A DNA stretch of 64,000 nt, from the NCBI GenBank assembly GCA_015295945.1, contig DVED01000129.1, positions 1 to 64,000 on the forward strand. The letters are read 5' to 3'. The stretch comes from Oscillatoriales cyanobacterium M59_W2019_021. Lineage in GTDB: Bacteria; Cyanobacteriota; Cyanobacteriia; Cyanobacteriales; Geitlerinemataceae. Within the stretch, counting starts at the first letter, position 1, and every line of letters starts with the position of its first letter. Below, piece after piece: positions 21,121 through 31,277 of this stretch. The notes under the pieces were generated by a model, which saw nothing but the letters and a program-made list of their open reading frames with translations, was not told where the DNA came from and made no database searches. The translations under genes were made by a program, and so were the position numbers.

Positions 21121-21302
21121 TCTGGAGATAGGGTCGGAGTTTAACTGCCGACGATCGCGCGAGGATTTGACGCCGACCCAAACGCCTGTTGCTGATTTAA
21201 CGTGCTGCGCGAAGCGCACGAGCTGACGGCTGACGGCTTCCAACTCTGGACATCGAGACATTCCCCTCTGGGCAGCCGCCATCTGTTGATCGCCTTTTTC
21301 GG

Positions 21303-22565
21303 TTAGGTTGTATATTCGGCATTGATTTTCACGTAGTCGTAACTGAGGTCGCATCCCCACGCCTGGCCCGTACCGGAACCGCTGCCGAGGTTGACGGCGA
21401 TCGCCACCGTATCCTCTTTTAAGTAAGCTCCAGCGGCTTTCTGTTTCAAATACTCGCTGGCTGCTGCCCGATCGAACGGCAAGGGTTGCCCCTTATCCAT
21501 CAACAAGAAATCTCCCAGTTGCACGCGCAAATGTTCGGCGTCGAAGGAAACCCCCGCTCGTCCGGCAGCGGCAGCAATCCGCCCCCAGTTGGGATCGCGT
21601 CCGAAAATTGCCGACTTGACCAGAGACGATCCGGCGATGGTCAGGGCCACTTGGCGAGCGGCGGCATCGTCGGGCGCGCCGGATACGTTAACTTCGATCA
21701 GACACGTTGCCCCTTCTCCGTCTCGGGCGATCGCTTTGGCTAAATGCTGGCATACAGCCGTCAGCATTGCTTCCAGCTTCTCGGCTTCAGGTCCGCTTTC
21801 CGTGATCGCGGTGGTGCGAGACTGTCCGTTTGCTAGGGCGATCAAGCAATCGTTGGTGCTGGTATCCCCGTCTACCGTAATTTGGTTGAAGGTCTTAGCC
21901 GCCGCCCGAGACACCATTTCCTGCCACAGGTGGGGGGAAACGGCGGCATCGCAGGTGACGAACGCCAGCATGGTTGCCATGTTGGGATGGATCATCCCCG
22001 AGCCCTTGGACATCCCGCCCATGCGAACTGGGCGATCGCCGAAAGTGGTTTCTAGGGCAATGGTTTTGGTGACTAAATCCGTGGTGATAATGGCTTGGGA
22101 TGCCGAGTCACCGCCATCTTCTGATAACGCGGCAACCAGTTGGGGAATGCCCGATCGCAAGGCATCCATCTCGATCCGCCGCCCGATGACGCCCGTAGAC
22201 GCCAGCAGTACCGCGTCGGCTTCGATGCCCAAGGCTTGTGCCATCAAATCCGCGCTTTCCCGGGCATCCGTCCAGCCTTGGGTTCCGGTGGCGGCATTGG
22301 CTTGTCCGGCGTTGCAGAGGATAGCTCGAGCGCTAGGTTTGGCTTGCAGTCGTTGGCGGCAGTAGTCCACACAAGCTGCCCGCACTTGGCTGGTGGTGAA
22401 GACCCCAGCGGCGATGGCGTCTACGTCCGAGACGATCGCTGCCAAGTCTTTCGCTCCCGAAGGTTTCAATCCTGCCGCAATTCCCGCAGCCCGATATCCC
22501 CTCGCTGCCGTCACTCCTCCGGAAATTTCCTGCCAATCTGCCACTGTCGTTCTCACCGATTGCAA
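21303..22565 (-). CDS. argJ: Bifunctional glutamate N-acetyltransferase / amino-acid acetyltransferase
   Basis: GGVTAARGYRAAGIAAGLK; TGVIGRRIEMDAL; MGGMSKGSGMIHPNMATMLAF; VDGDTSTND. Confidence 0.96.
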   Translation of the reverse strand: MQSVRTTVADWQEISGGVTAARGYRAAGIAAGLKPSGAKDLAAIVSDVDAIAAGVFTTSQVRAACVDYCRQRLQAKPSARAILCNAGQANAATGTQGWTDARESADLMAQALGIEADAVLLASTGVIGRRIEMDALRSGIPQLVAALSEDGGDSASQAIITTDLVTKTIALETTFGDRPVRMGGMSKGSGMIHPNMATMLAFVTCDAAVSPHLWQEMVSRAAAKTFNQITVDGDTSTNDCLIALANGQSRTTAITESGPEAEKLEAMLTAVCQHLAKAIARDGEGATCLIEVNVSGAPDDAAARQVALTIAGSSLVKSAIFGRDPNWGRIAAAAGRAGVSFDAEHLRVQLGDFLLMDKGQPLPFDRAAASEYLKQKAAGAYLKEDTVAIAVNLGSGSGTGQAWGCDLSYDYVKINAEYTT

Positions 22566-22890
22566 TTACTGAAGTTGAATGGGAATTATATCAGACTCAG
22601 ACGGGCGATCGGGGAAATCTTAAGGAAAGAGGTTTGCCAACAAACGGAGAGAGTCATGTATGTGCGATCGACTGAACTGTTCAACTTCGACTTTCGACAG
22701 CCAAACTTTATTACCCTCTCAATATCTTGTGGAGTTTCGAGAGAAACATTAACTCGACCTAGAGATGCTTCTAAAAACCACGCCATATCTGGAAAATAGG
22801 TCACTTGGGAAATTCCAAGGTGATGGGCATAAGCTTTAGAAATTATGAGCTTTTCCGATCGGGGACTTCCTAATTTTTCTCAAAAATTTA

Positions 22891-22923
22891 GCCCAAAAGC
22901 CTTGCTCGGCAAGGCTTTTGGGC
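22891..22923 (-). terminator. Intrinsic terminator downstream of hemA
   Basis: Perfect 14-bp stem gcccaaaagccttg/caaggcttttgggc, 5-nt loop, then taaatttttg on the - strand. Confidence 0.85.
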
Positions 22924-22992
22924 GTTAACTACATACTGGGGATTGCTACTAGCGGTCGCTATTGCCAGATCGACATTCCCCTTTCTCGAAAA

Positions 22993-24282
22993 CTAGACGT
23001 TCTCAAATTGCTTTTCTTCTAAGTTAAACAACAGATGGAGCGTTTGCATGGCGCGGCGTCGCGCTTCGATGTCCTGTTGCGCCCGCAGTTGCACCATGGG
23101 ATCGTGGAGAATTTTGTTGACGATGCCCCGCGTCAGGGCTTCGATTACCTCTTGGTGTTTGTCGGCAAATTCCGTCCCCAACCGCGACAGGGCTTTTTCT
23201 AACTCTTGTTCGCGAATCGTCTCGACTTTTTTCCGCAGTTGATTGATCGTGGGAACGGTTTCGAGCGATCGCCACCAGATCTCGAATTGTTCGACTTCCT
23301 CTTCTAGTAATGCTTCGGCTTCCATCGCCATTTTCCGGCGACTTTCTTGGTTTTGCGCTACCACCGCCTTCAAATCGTCTACGTTAAAAGCTCGCACGTT
23401 GGACAGATCGTTGACATCGGCATCGACGTTGCGGGGAACGGAGATATCGAACAACATCAGCTGATGGGCCAGAGAGAGTACCGATTCCAATTTGGCGCGA
23501 TCGATTAGGGGTTCTGTGGAGGAGGTACTGGTAAAGACGATATCCGAATGAGCAACGGCGGATAACATCTCGTCTAAGGGACGGATTTGCAGTTGCGCGT
23601 CGGGGAATCGATCGGCTAGTTCCCGGGCGCGTCCGGTCGATCGATTGAGAATGGTAATGTGGTTTGCCCCTTTGGCAATTAAGTGCTGCACCAACAGCCG
23701 CGACATTTTCCCCGCACCTAAAATCGCTACCCGACACAGGGATAAATTCTCGGCTTCGAGATGGGCGAGTTCCACAGCCGCCGAACTGATGGACACCGCT
23801 CCCGTACCGATGCTGGTTTCGGTGCGCACGCGCTTTCCGGCACCGATGGCTTGTTTGAAGAGTTGGTTGAGGAGGCGACCCACGCCTTTATATTGCTGCC
23901 CCAATTTGTGCGTCTGTTTGACTTGAGCGAGGATTTGTCCTTCGCCAAGAACCAAACTTTCCAAGCCCGCACTCACGCGCATCAAGTGCATGACCGCATC
24001 TTGGTGGAGGAGGATAAACAGGTGCGATCTCAGTTGGGCGAGGGGAATTTGACTGGACTCCGACATAAACTGCGTCACCTCCCACACGCCGGGTTCCGTT
24101 TCGGTGGTGACGACGTAAATTTCTAAGCGGTTGCACGTACTTAAGATAGCAACTTCTTCTATGTGGGGATAACTCAAAAGGTGGGCGATCGCCTTTTCGA
24201 GTTGGGGTTCCGGAATGCTCAGTTTTTCGCGAACTTCAACAGGCGTCGTTTTGTGGCTCAGACCAATGACTGCAATATTCAT
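22993..24282 (-). CDS. hemA: Glutamyl-tRNA reductase
   Basis: [62 protein letters not shown]. Confidence 0.98.
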   Translation of the reverse strand: MNIAVIGLSHKTTPVEVREKLSIPEPQLEKAIAHLLSYPHIEEVAILSTCNRLEIYVVTTETEPGVWEVTQFMSESSQIPLAQLRSHLFILLHQDAVMHLMRVSAGLESLVLGEGQILAQVKQTHKLGQQYKGVGRLLNQLFKQAIGAGKRVRTETSIGTGAVSISSAAVELAHLEAENLSLCRVAILGAGKMSRLLVQHLIAKGANHITILNRSTGRARELADRFPDAQLQIRPLDEMLSAVAHSDIVFTSTSSTEPLIDRAKLESVLSLAHQLMLFDISVPRNVDADVNDLSNVRAFNVDDLKAVVAQNQESRRKMAMEAEALLEEEVEQFEIWWRSLETVPTINQLRKKVETIREQELEKALSRLGTEFADKHQEVIEALTRGIVNKILHDPMVQLRAQQDIEARRRAMQTLHLLFNLEEKQFENV

Positions 24283-24582
24283 AAAACTGGGTTCAATGCG
24301 TTTTTACTAATGTTGAGTTGTCCGATCGCTAAGTGTTAATTATTATCAGCAGATTCCGGCTTCGCTTGAACCCTATTGCAGAGAAGTTAACAAATTGTAA
24401 TGGAGGATGGGGAACGGATCGTCGATCAAAGTTGAGTCCTAAATCTCGACCGATATCTCGACGCTAAGACGCTCGATCGAAACTGGAGAAAAAGCTGGAA
24501 CGAGAGTTCCAACTCAGGTATGACGCGGAGAAATCGAAGCGATGCCACTCCGATTTCTCTCACCGATTTTCAGATTTGAGAC

Positions 24583-25620
24583 TTATTTCAATTGCAGCGT
24601 CTTCGGCTCGTCTACCAAGTGAATGGTGTCCACAAAGCGAGCGGTCTTCGACTGGCTGGAAATGACCAGGGATTGCGTGCGAGCGCCGCCATGGAAGAAG
24701 CGTACGCCGTTCATCAACGTACCGGGGGTAATCCCGCAAGCCGCAAACAGAACGGTTTCACCACAAGCCAATTCTTCGGCGTTGTAAATGCGATCGGGAT
24801 CGGTTATGCCCATTTCTGCCAAACGAGCCAAGTTTCCTTCCTTACTTTCGCCGATCAATCCAGTTTTCACCACGTCGGGATCGTAGATCAATTGCCCTTG
24901 GAAATGACCGCCCAAACAACGCATAGCCGCAGCGGAAATCACCCCTTCGGGAGCCGCCCCAATGCCCATCAGTGCGTGAATGTTGGTCCCGGAAAACGCG
25001 CAGGAAATTGCCGCCGATACGTCGCCATCGCTAATGAGACGTACCCGAGCTCCGGCATTGCGGATTTCGGTAATTAAGTCTTTATGGCGGGGACGATCCA
25101 TGACCACCACGACTAATTCTTCCACCGTGCGATTCAAGCAATCGGCAAGAATCTTCAGGTTTTCCGTGGGGGTCTTGCGGATATCGACGTGATTTTTAGC
25201 AGCCGGAGGTGCCGCCAATTTGTTCATGTAAAAGTCTGGAGCGGCGAACAATCCGCCTTTTTCGGAGATGGCGAGTACTGCCATCGAACCGTTTTGACCG
25301 TAAGCCACCAAGTTGGTTCCCTCGCAGGGATCGACGGCAATATCGATTTCTACTAACTCATCGGGGTTGCAGACATCTTTGGCATCGGCGCGGGTGCAAA
25401 TCCCCACTTCTTCGCCGATGTAGAGCATGGGCGCTTCGTCCCGTTCCCCTTCGCCGATTACGATGCGTCCCCGCATATAAATTTTATTCATCCGCTCCCG
25501 CATGGCTTCTACTGCCACTTGGTCGGCGGTGTTTTTTTCGCCTTTGCCCATCCATCGGGCTGACGCGATCGCTGCTTGCTCGACAACTTCGATAATCTCT
25601 AGACCAAGGGTTGCGTCCAC
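24583..25620 (-). CDS. glpX: Class II fructose-1,6-bisphosphatase / sedoheptulose-1,7-bisphosphatase
   Basis: [77 protein letters not shown]. Confidence 0.97.
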   Translation of the reverse strand: MDATLGLEIIEVVEQAAIASARWMGKGEKNTADQVAVEAMRERMNKIYMRGRIVIGEGERDEAPMLYIGEEVGICTRADAKDVCNPDELVEIDIAVDPCEGTNLVAYGQNGSMAVLAISEKGGLFAAPDFYMNKLAAPPAAKNHVDIRKTPTENLKILADCLNRTVEELVVVVMDRPRHKDLITEIRNAGARVRLISDGDVSAAISCAFSGTNIHALMGIGAAPEGVISAAAMRCLGGHFQGQLIYDPDVVKTGLIGESKEGNLARLAEMGITDPDRIYNAEELACGETVLFAACGITPGTLMNGVRFFHGGARTQSLVISSQSKTARFVDTIHLVDEPKTLQLK

Positions 25621-25916
25621 GAAGTCTTTCCTCCGAAATGCTGATAATGGTTGGGTGATATTGGGCGTTCCCAGTCTTTTAGTCTATCAGAGGGCGGAGA
25701 TCCACGATCGAAATGAGGCGATCGGTTTTTGTTAAGTTTTGCTGAGATGGAAGGCAATGGTTGAGGGGCGATCGCGTCAGCGGATCGCCGATGTTCCAGT
25801 CTTCCCCACGATTGGGTTCGGGAGACGAAAGTGCTTTCTCTCCATGCCCTCAGAGGCGATCGGAGCCATCGAACCCTAATTGGCTATACCGTCAATTGGG
25901 CGAGTGCATCCCATGA

Positions 25917-25944
25917 AAAATAGGCTCGACATCGAGCCTATTTT
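25917..25944 (-). terminator. Intrinsic terminator downstream of tRNA-Met
   Basis: aaaataggctcga/tcgagcctatttt inverted repeat with flanking T-run on the - strand. Confidence 0.8.
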
Positions 25945-25993
25945 GTAGACCTACAAATTGAGGATTGAATGGGGAAAACCCTCGATTGGGTTA

Positions 25994-26066
25994 TGGCTCA
26001 GGCGGGATTTGAACCTGCGACCTTGGGCTTATGAGTCCCCTGCTCTAACCACTGAGCTACTGAGCC
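25994..26066 (-). tRNA. tRNA-Met (CAT)
   Basis: Cloverleaf GGCTCAG TA GCTC AGTGGTTA GAGC A GGGGA CTCATAA GCCCA AGGTC GCAGG TTCAAAT CCCGC CTGAGCC A (73 nt); CCA not encoded. Confidence 0.9.
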
Positions 26067-26666
26067 GGTATTTATTTTTGCCTTGCCTAGTGTATCACAG
26101 GTTCGAGTAAATTCAACCTTCTCGGAGAAAATGTAAATTTTAGTAAACTTATGAAACCCATAAATTTTAGCTATGCTATTCTAAATGGTATGGACATCAA
26201 AAGAGTCTCATTTCTCGAGGCTCAAACTAAGTCAAACAAAACCAAGATTTGGGCAAAAGCTTCGATGTCCCCGGCTGGTAGCCCAGCTTCAGTTCTCACT
26301 TTCATCGCGACTAAAATTGGAGTGGCAAGTTGTCTTCAACCAGGAAGGGAACACCAAACCCAGAAGTCCGGAAAGGATAAGTAGCGAGGAAGACTTCAGT
26401 AGAGATCTGGAGAAGTTGTAAACCCTTAGTTGTTAACTCGTTCAATTTCGGAAACTCTAATCCTTAGAGTCGATTTCTTTGAAAAATCTGTCGCTTATAG
26501 TTTGCTGAGCCTAGCTACCGAATAGCTGGGCTCTCATCGTGTTTGTCGTTTTGCCATCTCCGAACAGAACCGTACTGACTCGGTTTTGATCGAGTGTGGA
26601 AGGAGATCGCGGAAACTCGGAATAATAGAAGGGAGGAGTGACACGCAATATTAGGACGAACAGCCC

Positions 26667-27797
26667 ATGGCAACGGCGGCAGATCTGGCAAACGAATGGC
26701 AGTTACGGTTTCAAATCGACCATCCCCAATGGAATGCTAGCGTTCGGAACAGTGTGGTGGCATGGTTAGTCGGGAATCGTGCCGAACGGCTCGAGCGGAT
26801 GAATGATCGCCAATTGCAGGTGATACGACAGTCGATCGAATTTCGCTACAGCATCTTGCAACAGCGTTATTTGGGAGTCTCTCCCGAAACAGCGTACCAG
26901 AATTTAATCCGACGGTTGGGCAGCTTGGTCATGCTCCGCAATAAAATCCAGACCTGGGTTGCCCTCAGTCGAGATCGCCGTCGGACAGTGGTAGACGTAG
27001 TACAAGAAATCGTCCAAGAATTGCTGAAAAGCGATCGCCACATGCAAGAGCAAATGGCTTGGATTGCCCGGTGTACGTCCGAATCTCGCTTGCGCAACGC
27101 TTTGCTGCTCGCCAGTTTGGAAGAATATTGCCTGCGTCCCATTCGCAATCAACCCCTCCTGGTTTACCGCTTTGTCAACTACCTGCGCCGTTCCCAAAAA
27201 GGAGGACTGACACAAGTTCCCACCCAAGAACTAGTGCGGATCGTATCCTCAGAAATTGGGGACGGAGATTCGGACGATTCCATTAATTTACTCGACTCGC
27301 AAACCGTTGGCGAATACGAAGCGCGAGAAGCCTGGGAAGAGCAGCAGATGTTACGATTGGACGTCCAGCAGGAATTTATGGCTTATCTGGCGCAAAAAGT
27401 CGATCCCCTGGCGGCTCAGTGGCTGAAGCTTTATCTCCAAGGTCGATCGCAAGAGACCATTGCCGAACGATTGGGAATTCCCATCGACAAAGTTTACCGC
27501 CTGCGAGAAAAAGTCAGCTACCATGCCGTGCGCGTGTTTGCCTTCAAGCATTCGCCGGAGTTGGTTGCCAGTTGGCTGGGAACGTCTCTGCAAGAACACA
27601 ATTTGGGTTTGCCCCCCGCCCAGTGGCAGCAATTACTTGAAAGCCTGACGCCCCAACAGTCCCAAATTCTCCATTTACTCAAAGAGGGATGCTCGATCAA
27701 AGAGATCGCCCGACAGTTGGAGATCAAACCCTCTCAAGTGTCGAGCGAGTGGAACAAAATCTATCTCGTCGCTCAGTCTCTGCGGCACAACTCCTAA
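26667..27797 (+). CDS. hetZ: HetZ-like protein
   Basis: MATAADLANEWQLRFQIDHPQWNASVRNSVVAWLVGNRAERLERMNDRQLQVIRQSIEFRYSILQQRYLGVSP resembles cyanobacterial HetZ; two C-terminal HTH-like segments; next gene is patU-like. Confidence 0.8.
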   Translation: MATAADLANEWQLRFQIDHPQWNASVRNSVVAWLVGNRAERLERMNDRQLQVIRQSIEFRYSILQQRYLGVSPETAYQNLIRRLGSLVMLRNKIQTWVALSRDRRRTVVDVVQEIVQELLKSDRHMQEQMAWIARCTSESRLRNALLLASLEEYCLRPIRNQPLLVYRFVNYLRRSQKGGLTQVPTQELVRIVSSEIGDGDSDDSINLLDSQTVGEYEAREAWEEQQMLRLDVQQEFMAYLAQKVDPLAAQWLKLYLQGRSQETIAERLGIPIDKVYRLREKVSYHAVRVFAFKHSPELVASWLGTSLQEHNLGLPPAQWQQLLESLTPQQSQILHLLKEGCSIKEIARQLEIKPSQVSSEWNKIYLVAQSLRHNS

Positions 27798-28049
27798 ATT
27801 TTACCGATACAGACGCCCAACACTCGCATTATTATAGGTAATATCCCGGACGTTACCCAATGACAGAGACGTCCTTCCTGTTAAACTTGATCGTTGGCGA
27901 TCGATTGTCACCAGACAGTCACTTGCAAGTTCTCTCGTAGCCGCGATCGAGCTGACTAGACCGTTCTATTCCGTAATCTCCGCTTGCAGAGAGCATAGGT
28001 TATCTTGGGTGCAGGTGCTGCTCATTTACTCGCCCTTGCGGATGCTTCG

Positions 28050-29072
28050 ATGAATTCCGAACAGACATTTAGACTGATCGACCAGCTCATTCCCTTTGAA
28101 GTTTGTCTTTACCATCAAGTGATTCCGTTATCGCTAGAAGGTAGCCGACTCTATTTAGGGATGGTCGATCCCGAAGACTACTCAGCCCTATCTTATCTGC
28201 GTCAGTTGGTGGGTTACTTGAACTGCTCCTTAGTTCCCAAGGAAATTTCCTTAGAAGAGCATCAATCGCTGCTGTCGGCGTATCTGAACTATACCAGTCG
28301 CGCTCAAGAAAAGAAGCGCAAAGCGGCAGTATCAGATGCTTCAACACCCGCTAATCCCACGAAGGAAACGGCAACCGAACCGGACGCGAGTTTTCCCCAG
28401 AATGCACCCGCGACGAGTGTTGCCACCGTCCCGGAGCCGGAAGTTTTGCCGCCTGCCCACGTCCAGATGCTTGCCATTCACCCGCAGCACTTGGCGAGTT
28501 CGGTGGAGGTTCTCGCCCAGCTATCGCCGCCCCAATTGCTTCAGGAGTTGCTGGGGCGCGTGTTGATGGGGGGCATCGGTCGATTGTATTTCGCCCGACA
28601 AGCCGGCTGCGGTCGCATTTTGTGGAGCCAGGATGGCGAGTTAAAGTCGGTTTTGGAGAATTTGCCGCTCGCGGCGTTTCAAGGGGCAATTAACGAATTG
28701 AAGCGGTTGACGGGTTTGCCGTTAATTCCGGTCAAACGGGCGAAGCAAGTTGAAATCGAAAAACTTTACGAAAAGGAACTGTTATTATTGCGATTTCGGG
28801 TCACTCGCAGCGCACATGGAGAAGAGGGAACGCTACAAGTGTTGCGGGGGGCTGCCCTGAAGTTTTATCAACAGCAAAAGTTAACGAGTTTGAGTCAAGA
28901 GGCGCTGACGGCAGCCCAGCAATTGCAAAAACAAATTTGCGCGATGCGGGAATTTTGCGATCGCAATCCGAATTTAGTCTCGAATCCGTCGGAATTGGTG
29001 GGGGCGATCGAACAAATTATCCAATACGTCCAACGCGAAATAGAGAGTTTTTCCCGATCGACGCAAAAGTAG
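28050..29072 (+). CDS. patU: PatU-like protein
   Basis: LIPFEVCLYHQVIPLSLEGSRLYLGMVDPEDYSALSYLRQLVGYLNCSLVPKEIS N-terminal domain plus Pro/Ala linker and C-terminal domain, downstream of hetZ; start set at ATG 28050. Confidence 0.75.
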   Translation: MNSEQTFRLIDQLIPFEVCLYHQVIPLSLEGSRLYLGMVDPEDYSALSYLRQLVGYLNCSLVPKEISLEEHQSLLSAYLNYTSRAQEKKRKAAVSDASTPANPTKETATEPDASFPQNAPATSVATVPEPEVLPPAHVQMLAIHPQHLASSVEVLAQLSPPQLLQELLGRVLMGGIGRLYFARQAGCGRILWSQDGELKSVLENLPLAAFQGAINELKRLTGLPLIPVKRAKQVEIEKLYEKELLLLRFRVTRSAHGEEGTLQVLRGAALKFYQQQKLTSLSQEALTAAQQLQKQICAMREFCDRNPNLVSNPSELVGAIEQIIQYVQREIESFSRSTQK

Positions 29073-29094
29073 GATGTCGGGTCGAGCTTGAGCT

Positions 29095-31242
29095 TTAACC
29101 CGAATTGGAAGACAGTTCTAATGCTTTGCCCTGGTAAAATTCAGCTTCGTACGATCGCCCTTGTTGTTGCAAAACTCGACTCATATTCGCATAAACACCT
29201 GCTAGTTTTGGGTTTAATTGAAGGGCTTTTTGGTAGCACGTCATGGCTTCGTCCAATTGTCCTTGGAGGTATGCCATATTGCCCAAGTTGGCATGAGCTT
29301 CGGCAAAGTTGGGATCGATCTCGATGGCTTTGATATAAGCGCGAATGGCTTCTTTAGATTTGCCTTGAGCTTGTAAAGCATTGCCCAAGGTTTTGTAGGT
29401 TTCTGGTGAATTCGGTTGCGTTTTCAGGCTTTCGTAACAGGCGGCGATCGTTTGTTCTGGTGTTTCCGAAGTGACGGGTGCTGGGGTAGACTGAAATCCC
29501 GCTTCAGGTTGTTTGGGTTGAGTGGGCGTTACGGCAATTCTCGGGGTATTTTGAATTAAACCTGTAGGGGTTAATTTCCAAGTGGCATCGGAAATATAAC
29601 CGATGCCGCCATAGCCCATCCCTTTCGGGAAAGCTCCCCCAGCGAGGACGTGATTTCGTTGGGCTTCTACGCCTTTCCACGCTTGGGTTTGCCCGCCGGA
29701 AAGATGCCCGTAGTTATGGTTTTGGTGAACGGCAACAATCGCGGAGGTGGCATCGATAACGGGGTGTCCGGCAGCTAAAGCTCGGTAGACCATAGCGATA
29801 TCCCAAGCCGCTCGTCCTACGGCAAAGGGAGGGATTTCAGACCACAAATTTTTGGTGAAAATAAAGTAGTCGATCGCGCAATCGGGGTGTAAGTCTTCCT
29901 TTTCTAAGACGAGTTTTTTGAGTCCGCTTTCCCAGTTGGGATTGGTAAAGTTAATCAATCCGGGAATGTCAAAATTTCGTCGCTGTCCGACGATGAGAAA
30001 GTCTTTAAACTGGGTGGATACTTTTTCGATCGCCGGAATTAAATCGCTCAAAAAGATGATATCGGCGTTGGTATAGATCAGAATGTTGTTTGAGGATAAA
30101 GTTTGAGCGGTGTTAAACAAGCCGCTAATGGTGGGAGTGCCGTATTCATTGCGATCGATATCTGAAATATAGCGCAACCCCAATTCTCGGGAAATTTCTT
30201 CGACGCCTTCTTCTTTTCCTAACAAAATCACTTCTGGTTTGGGGTGCAGCGACAGCCAGCTTTGAATGGCATTGCGCTGAATCATTCCGGAATGTCCTTG
30301 GAAGGGTTTGGTGGTGGTAAAGATCGTCAGTGTTTGGGCTTCGAGGTTAGACGGCATATTTCGCTCGAAAATTGCTGTTCGATCGAGGTTTTGATTGATT
30401 TGTGAATATTTTTGTTGGGCTTTTTCTCTTAAGACTTGTGGATATTTTTGATTTTTTAATATCTTGTTATATAACTTAATTAAATCTAGAGTAAATGGGG
30501 TTTGCGGGTTTTTAAAATTCTTACAGCTTTGTTGTTCGGGATGAAGTCGCCAGTGAGAAAGCATTCGATCGACAAAACCGACTTTATACTGGCTCAAAAT
30601 TCTCAGCCACATTTCTACATCGACCAGTTGTGGTAAATCCGGATCGAAATATCCGACATTTTCAAAAACGTCTTTACGAATGAGAACGGTTGTAGGTTCT
30701 CCAATCTTGTTGATATGACCTTCCAATAAATCCGGTTGCGATAAAAGCTGTCTTCCCGATTGAATGGCTTGGAGATTGTTCCAGCCTGCATGAAGATTTT
30801 GTCCGTTTTTATAATTATCTAAACAGACAAATTCTCGATCGGCATCTTCTGACATCAAAATGCCGCGAGGAGAAAAAACTAAACCTATTTCTTCATCTTG
30901 CTCGGCAAGATCTACCATTTTCTCTACACATTCTGGTTCGAGAATATCGTCTTGATGCAGAAACTTGATATATTTGCCATTTGCCTGATGGAGACAGAAG
31001 TTCCAGTTTTGAACTAACCCATATTGAGGATGCTGAAAGATTAAAATATCTACAGAAGACCAGTTTTTGTAAGAATTAATAATCTCGATGGTGCGATCTT
31101 TTGAATTATCGTCCGAAATAATAATCTCAATGTTTTGATAAGTTTGAGATAGAGCGCTAAAAAGAGAAGAGGAAATATACTTTTCACCATTAAATGTGGG
31201 GATACATATACTGACTAGAGGTAAATCTTGTACGTTTTGCAT
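29095..31242 (-). CDS. Glycosyltransferase family 2 protein with second GT-like domain and C-terminal TPRs
   Basis: LPLVSICIPTFNGEKYISSSLFSALSQTYQNIEIIISDDNSKD (GT2); ILIYTNADIIFLSDLIPAIEKV central domain; ECYQKAL-type TPRs at C-terminus. ATG at 31242 preferred. Confidence 0.85.
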   Translation of the reverse strand: MQNVQDLPLVSICIPTFNGEKYISSSLFSALSQTYQNIEIIISDDNSKDRTIEIINSYKNWSSVDILIFQHPQYGLVQNWNFCLHQANGKYIKFLHQDDILEPECVEKMVDLAEQDEEIGLVFSPRGILMSEDADREFVCLDNYKNGQNLHAGWNNLQAIQSGRQLLSQPDLLEGHINKIGEPTTVLIRKDVFENVGYFDPDLPQLVDVEMWLRILSQYKVGFVDRMLSHWRLHPEQQSCKNFKNPQTPFTLDLIKLYNKILKNQKYPQVLREKAQQKYSQINQNLDRTAIFERNMPSNLEAQTLTIFTTTKPFQGHSGMIQRNAIQSWLSLHPKPEVILLGKEEGVEEISRELGLRYISDIDRNEYGTPTISGLFNTAQTLSSNNILIYTNADIIFLSDLIPAIEKVSTQFKDFLIVGQRRNFDIPGLINFTNPNWESGLKKLVLEKEDLHPDCAIDYFIFTKNLWSEIPPFAVGRAAWDIAMVYRALAAGHPVIDATSAIVAVHQNHNYGHLSGGQTQAWKGVEAQRNHVLAGGAFPKGMGYGGIGYISDATWKLTPTGLIQNTPRIAVTPTQPKQPEAGFQSTPAPVTSETPEQTIAACYESLKTQPNSPETYKTLGNALQAQGKSKEAIRAYIKAIEIDPNFAEAHANLGNMAYLQGQLDEAMTCYQKALQLNPKLAGVYANMSRVLQQQGRSYEAEFYQGKALELSSNSG

Positions 31243-31277
31243 AAAAGTCGTCGGAATTTTTATAGGGTTGGGTAATT

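Noticed and set aside
26151-26421. ORFs upstream of hetZ
   Set aside because: Two overlapping frames with no recognisable domain and atypical composition; more likely an untranslated region.
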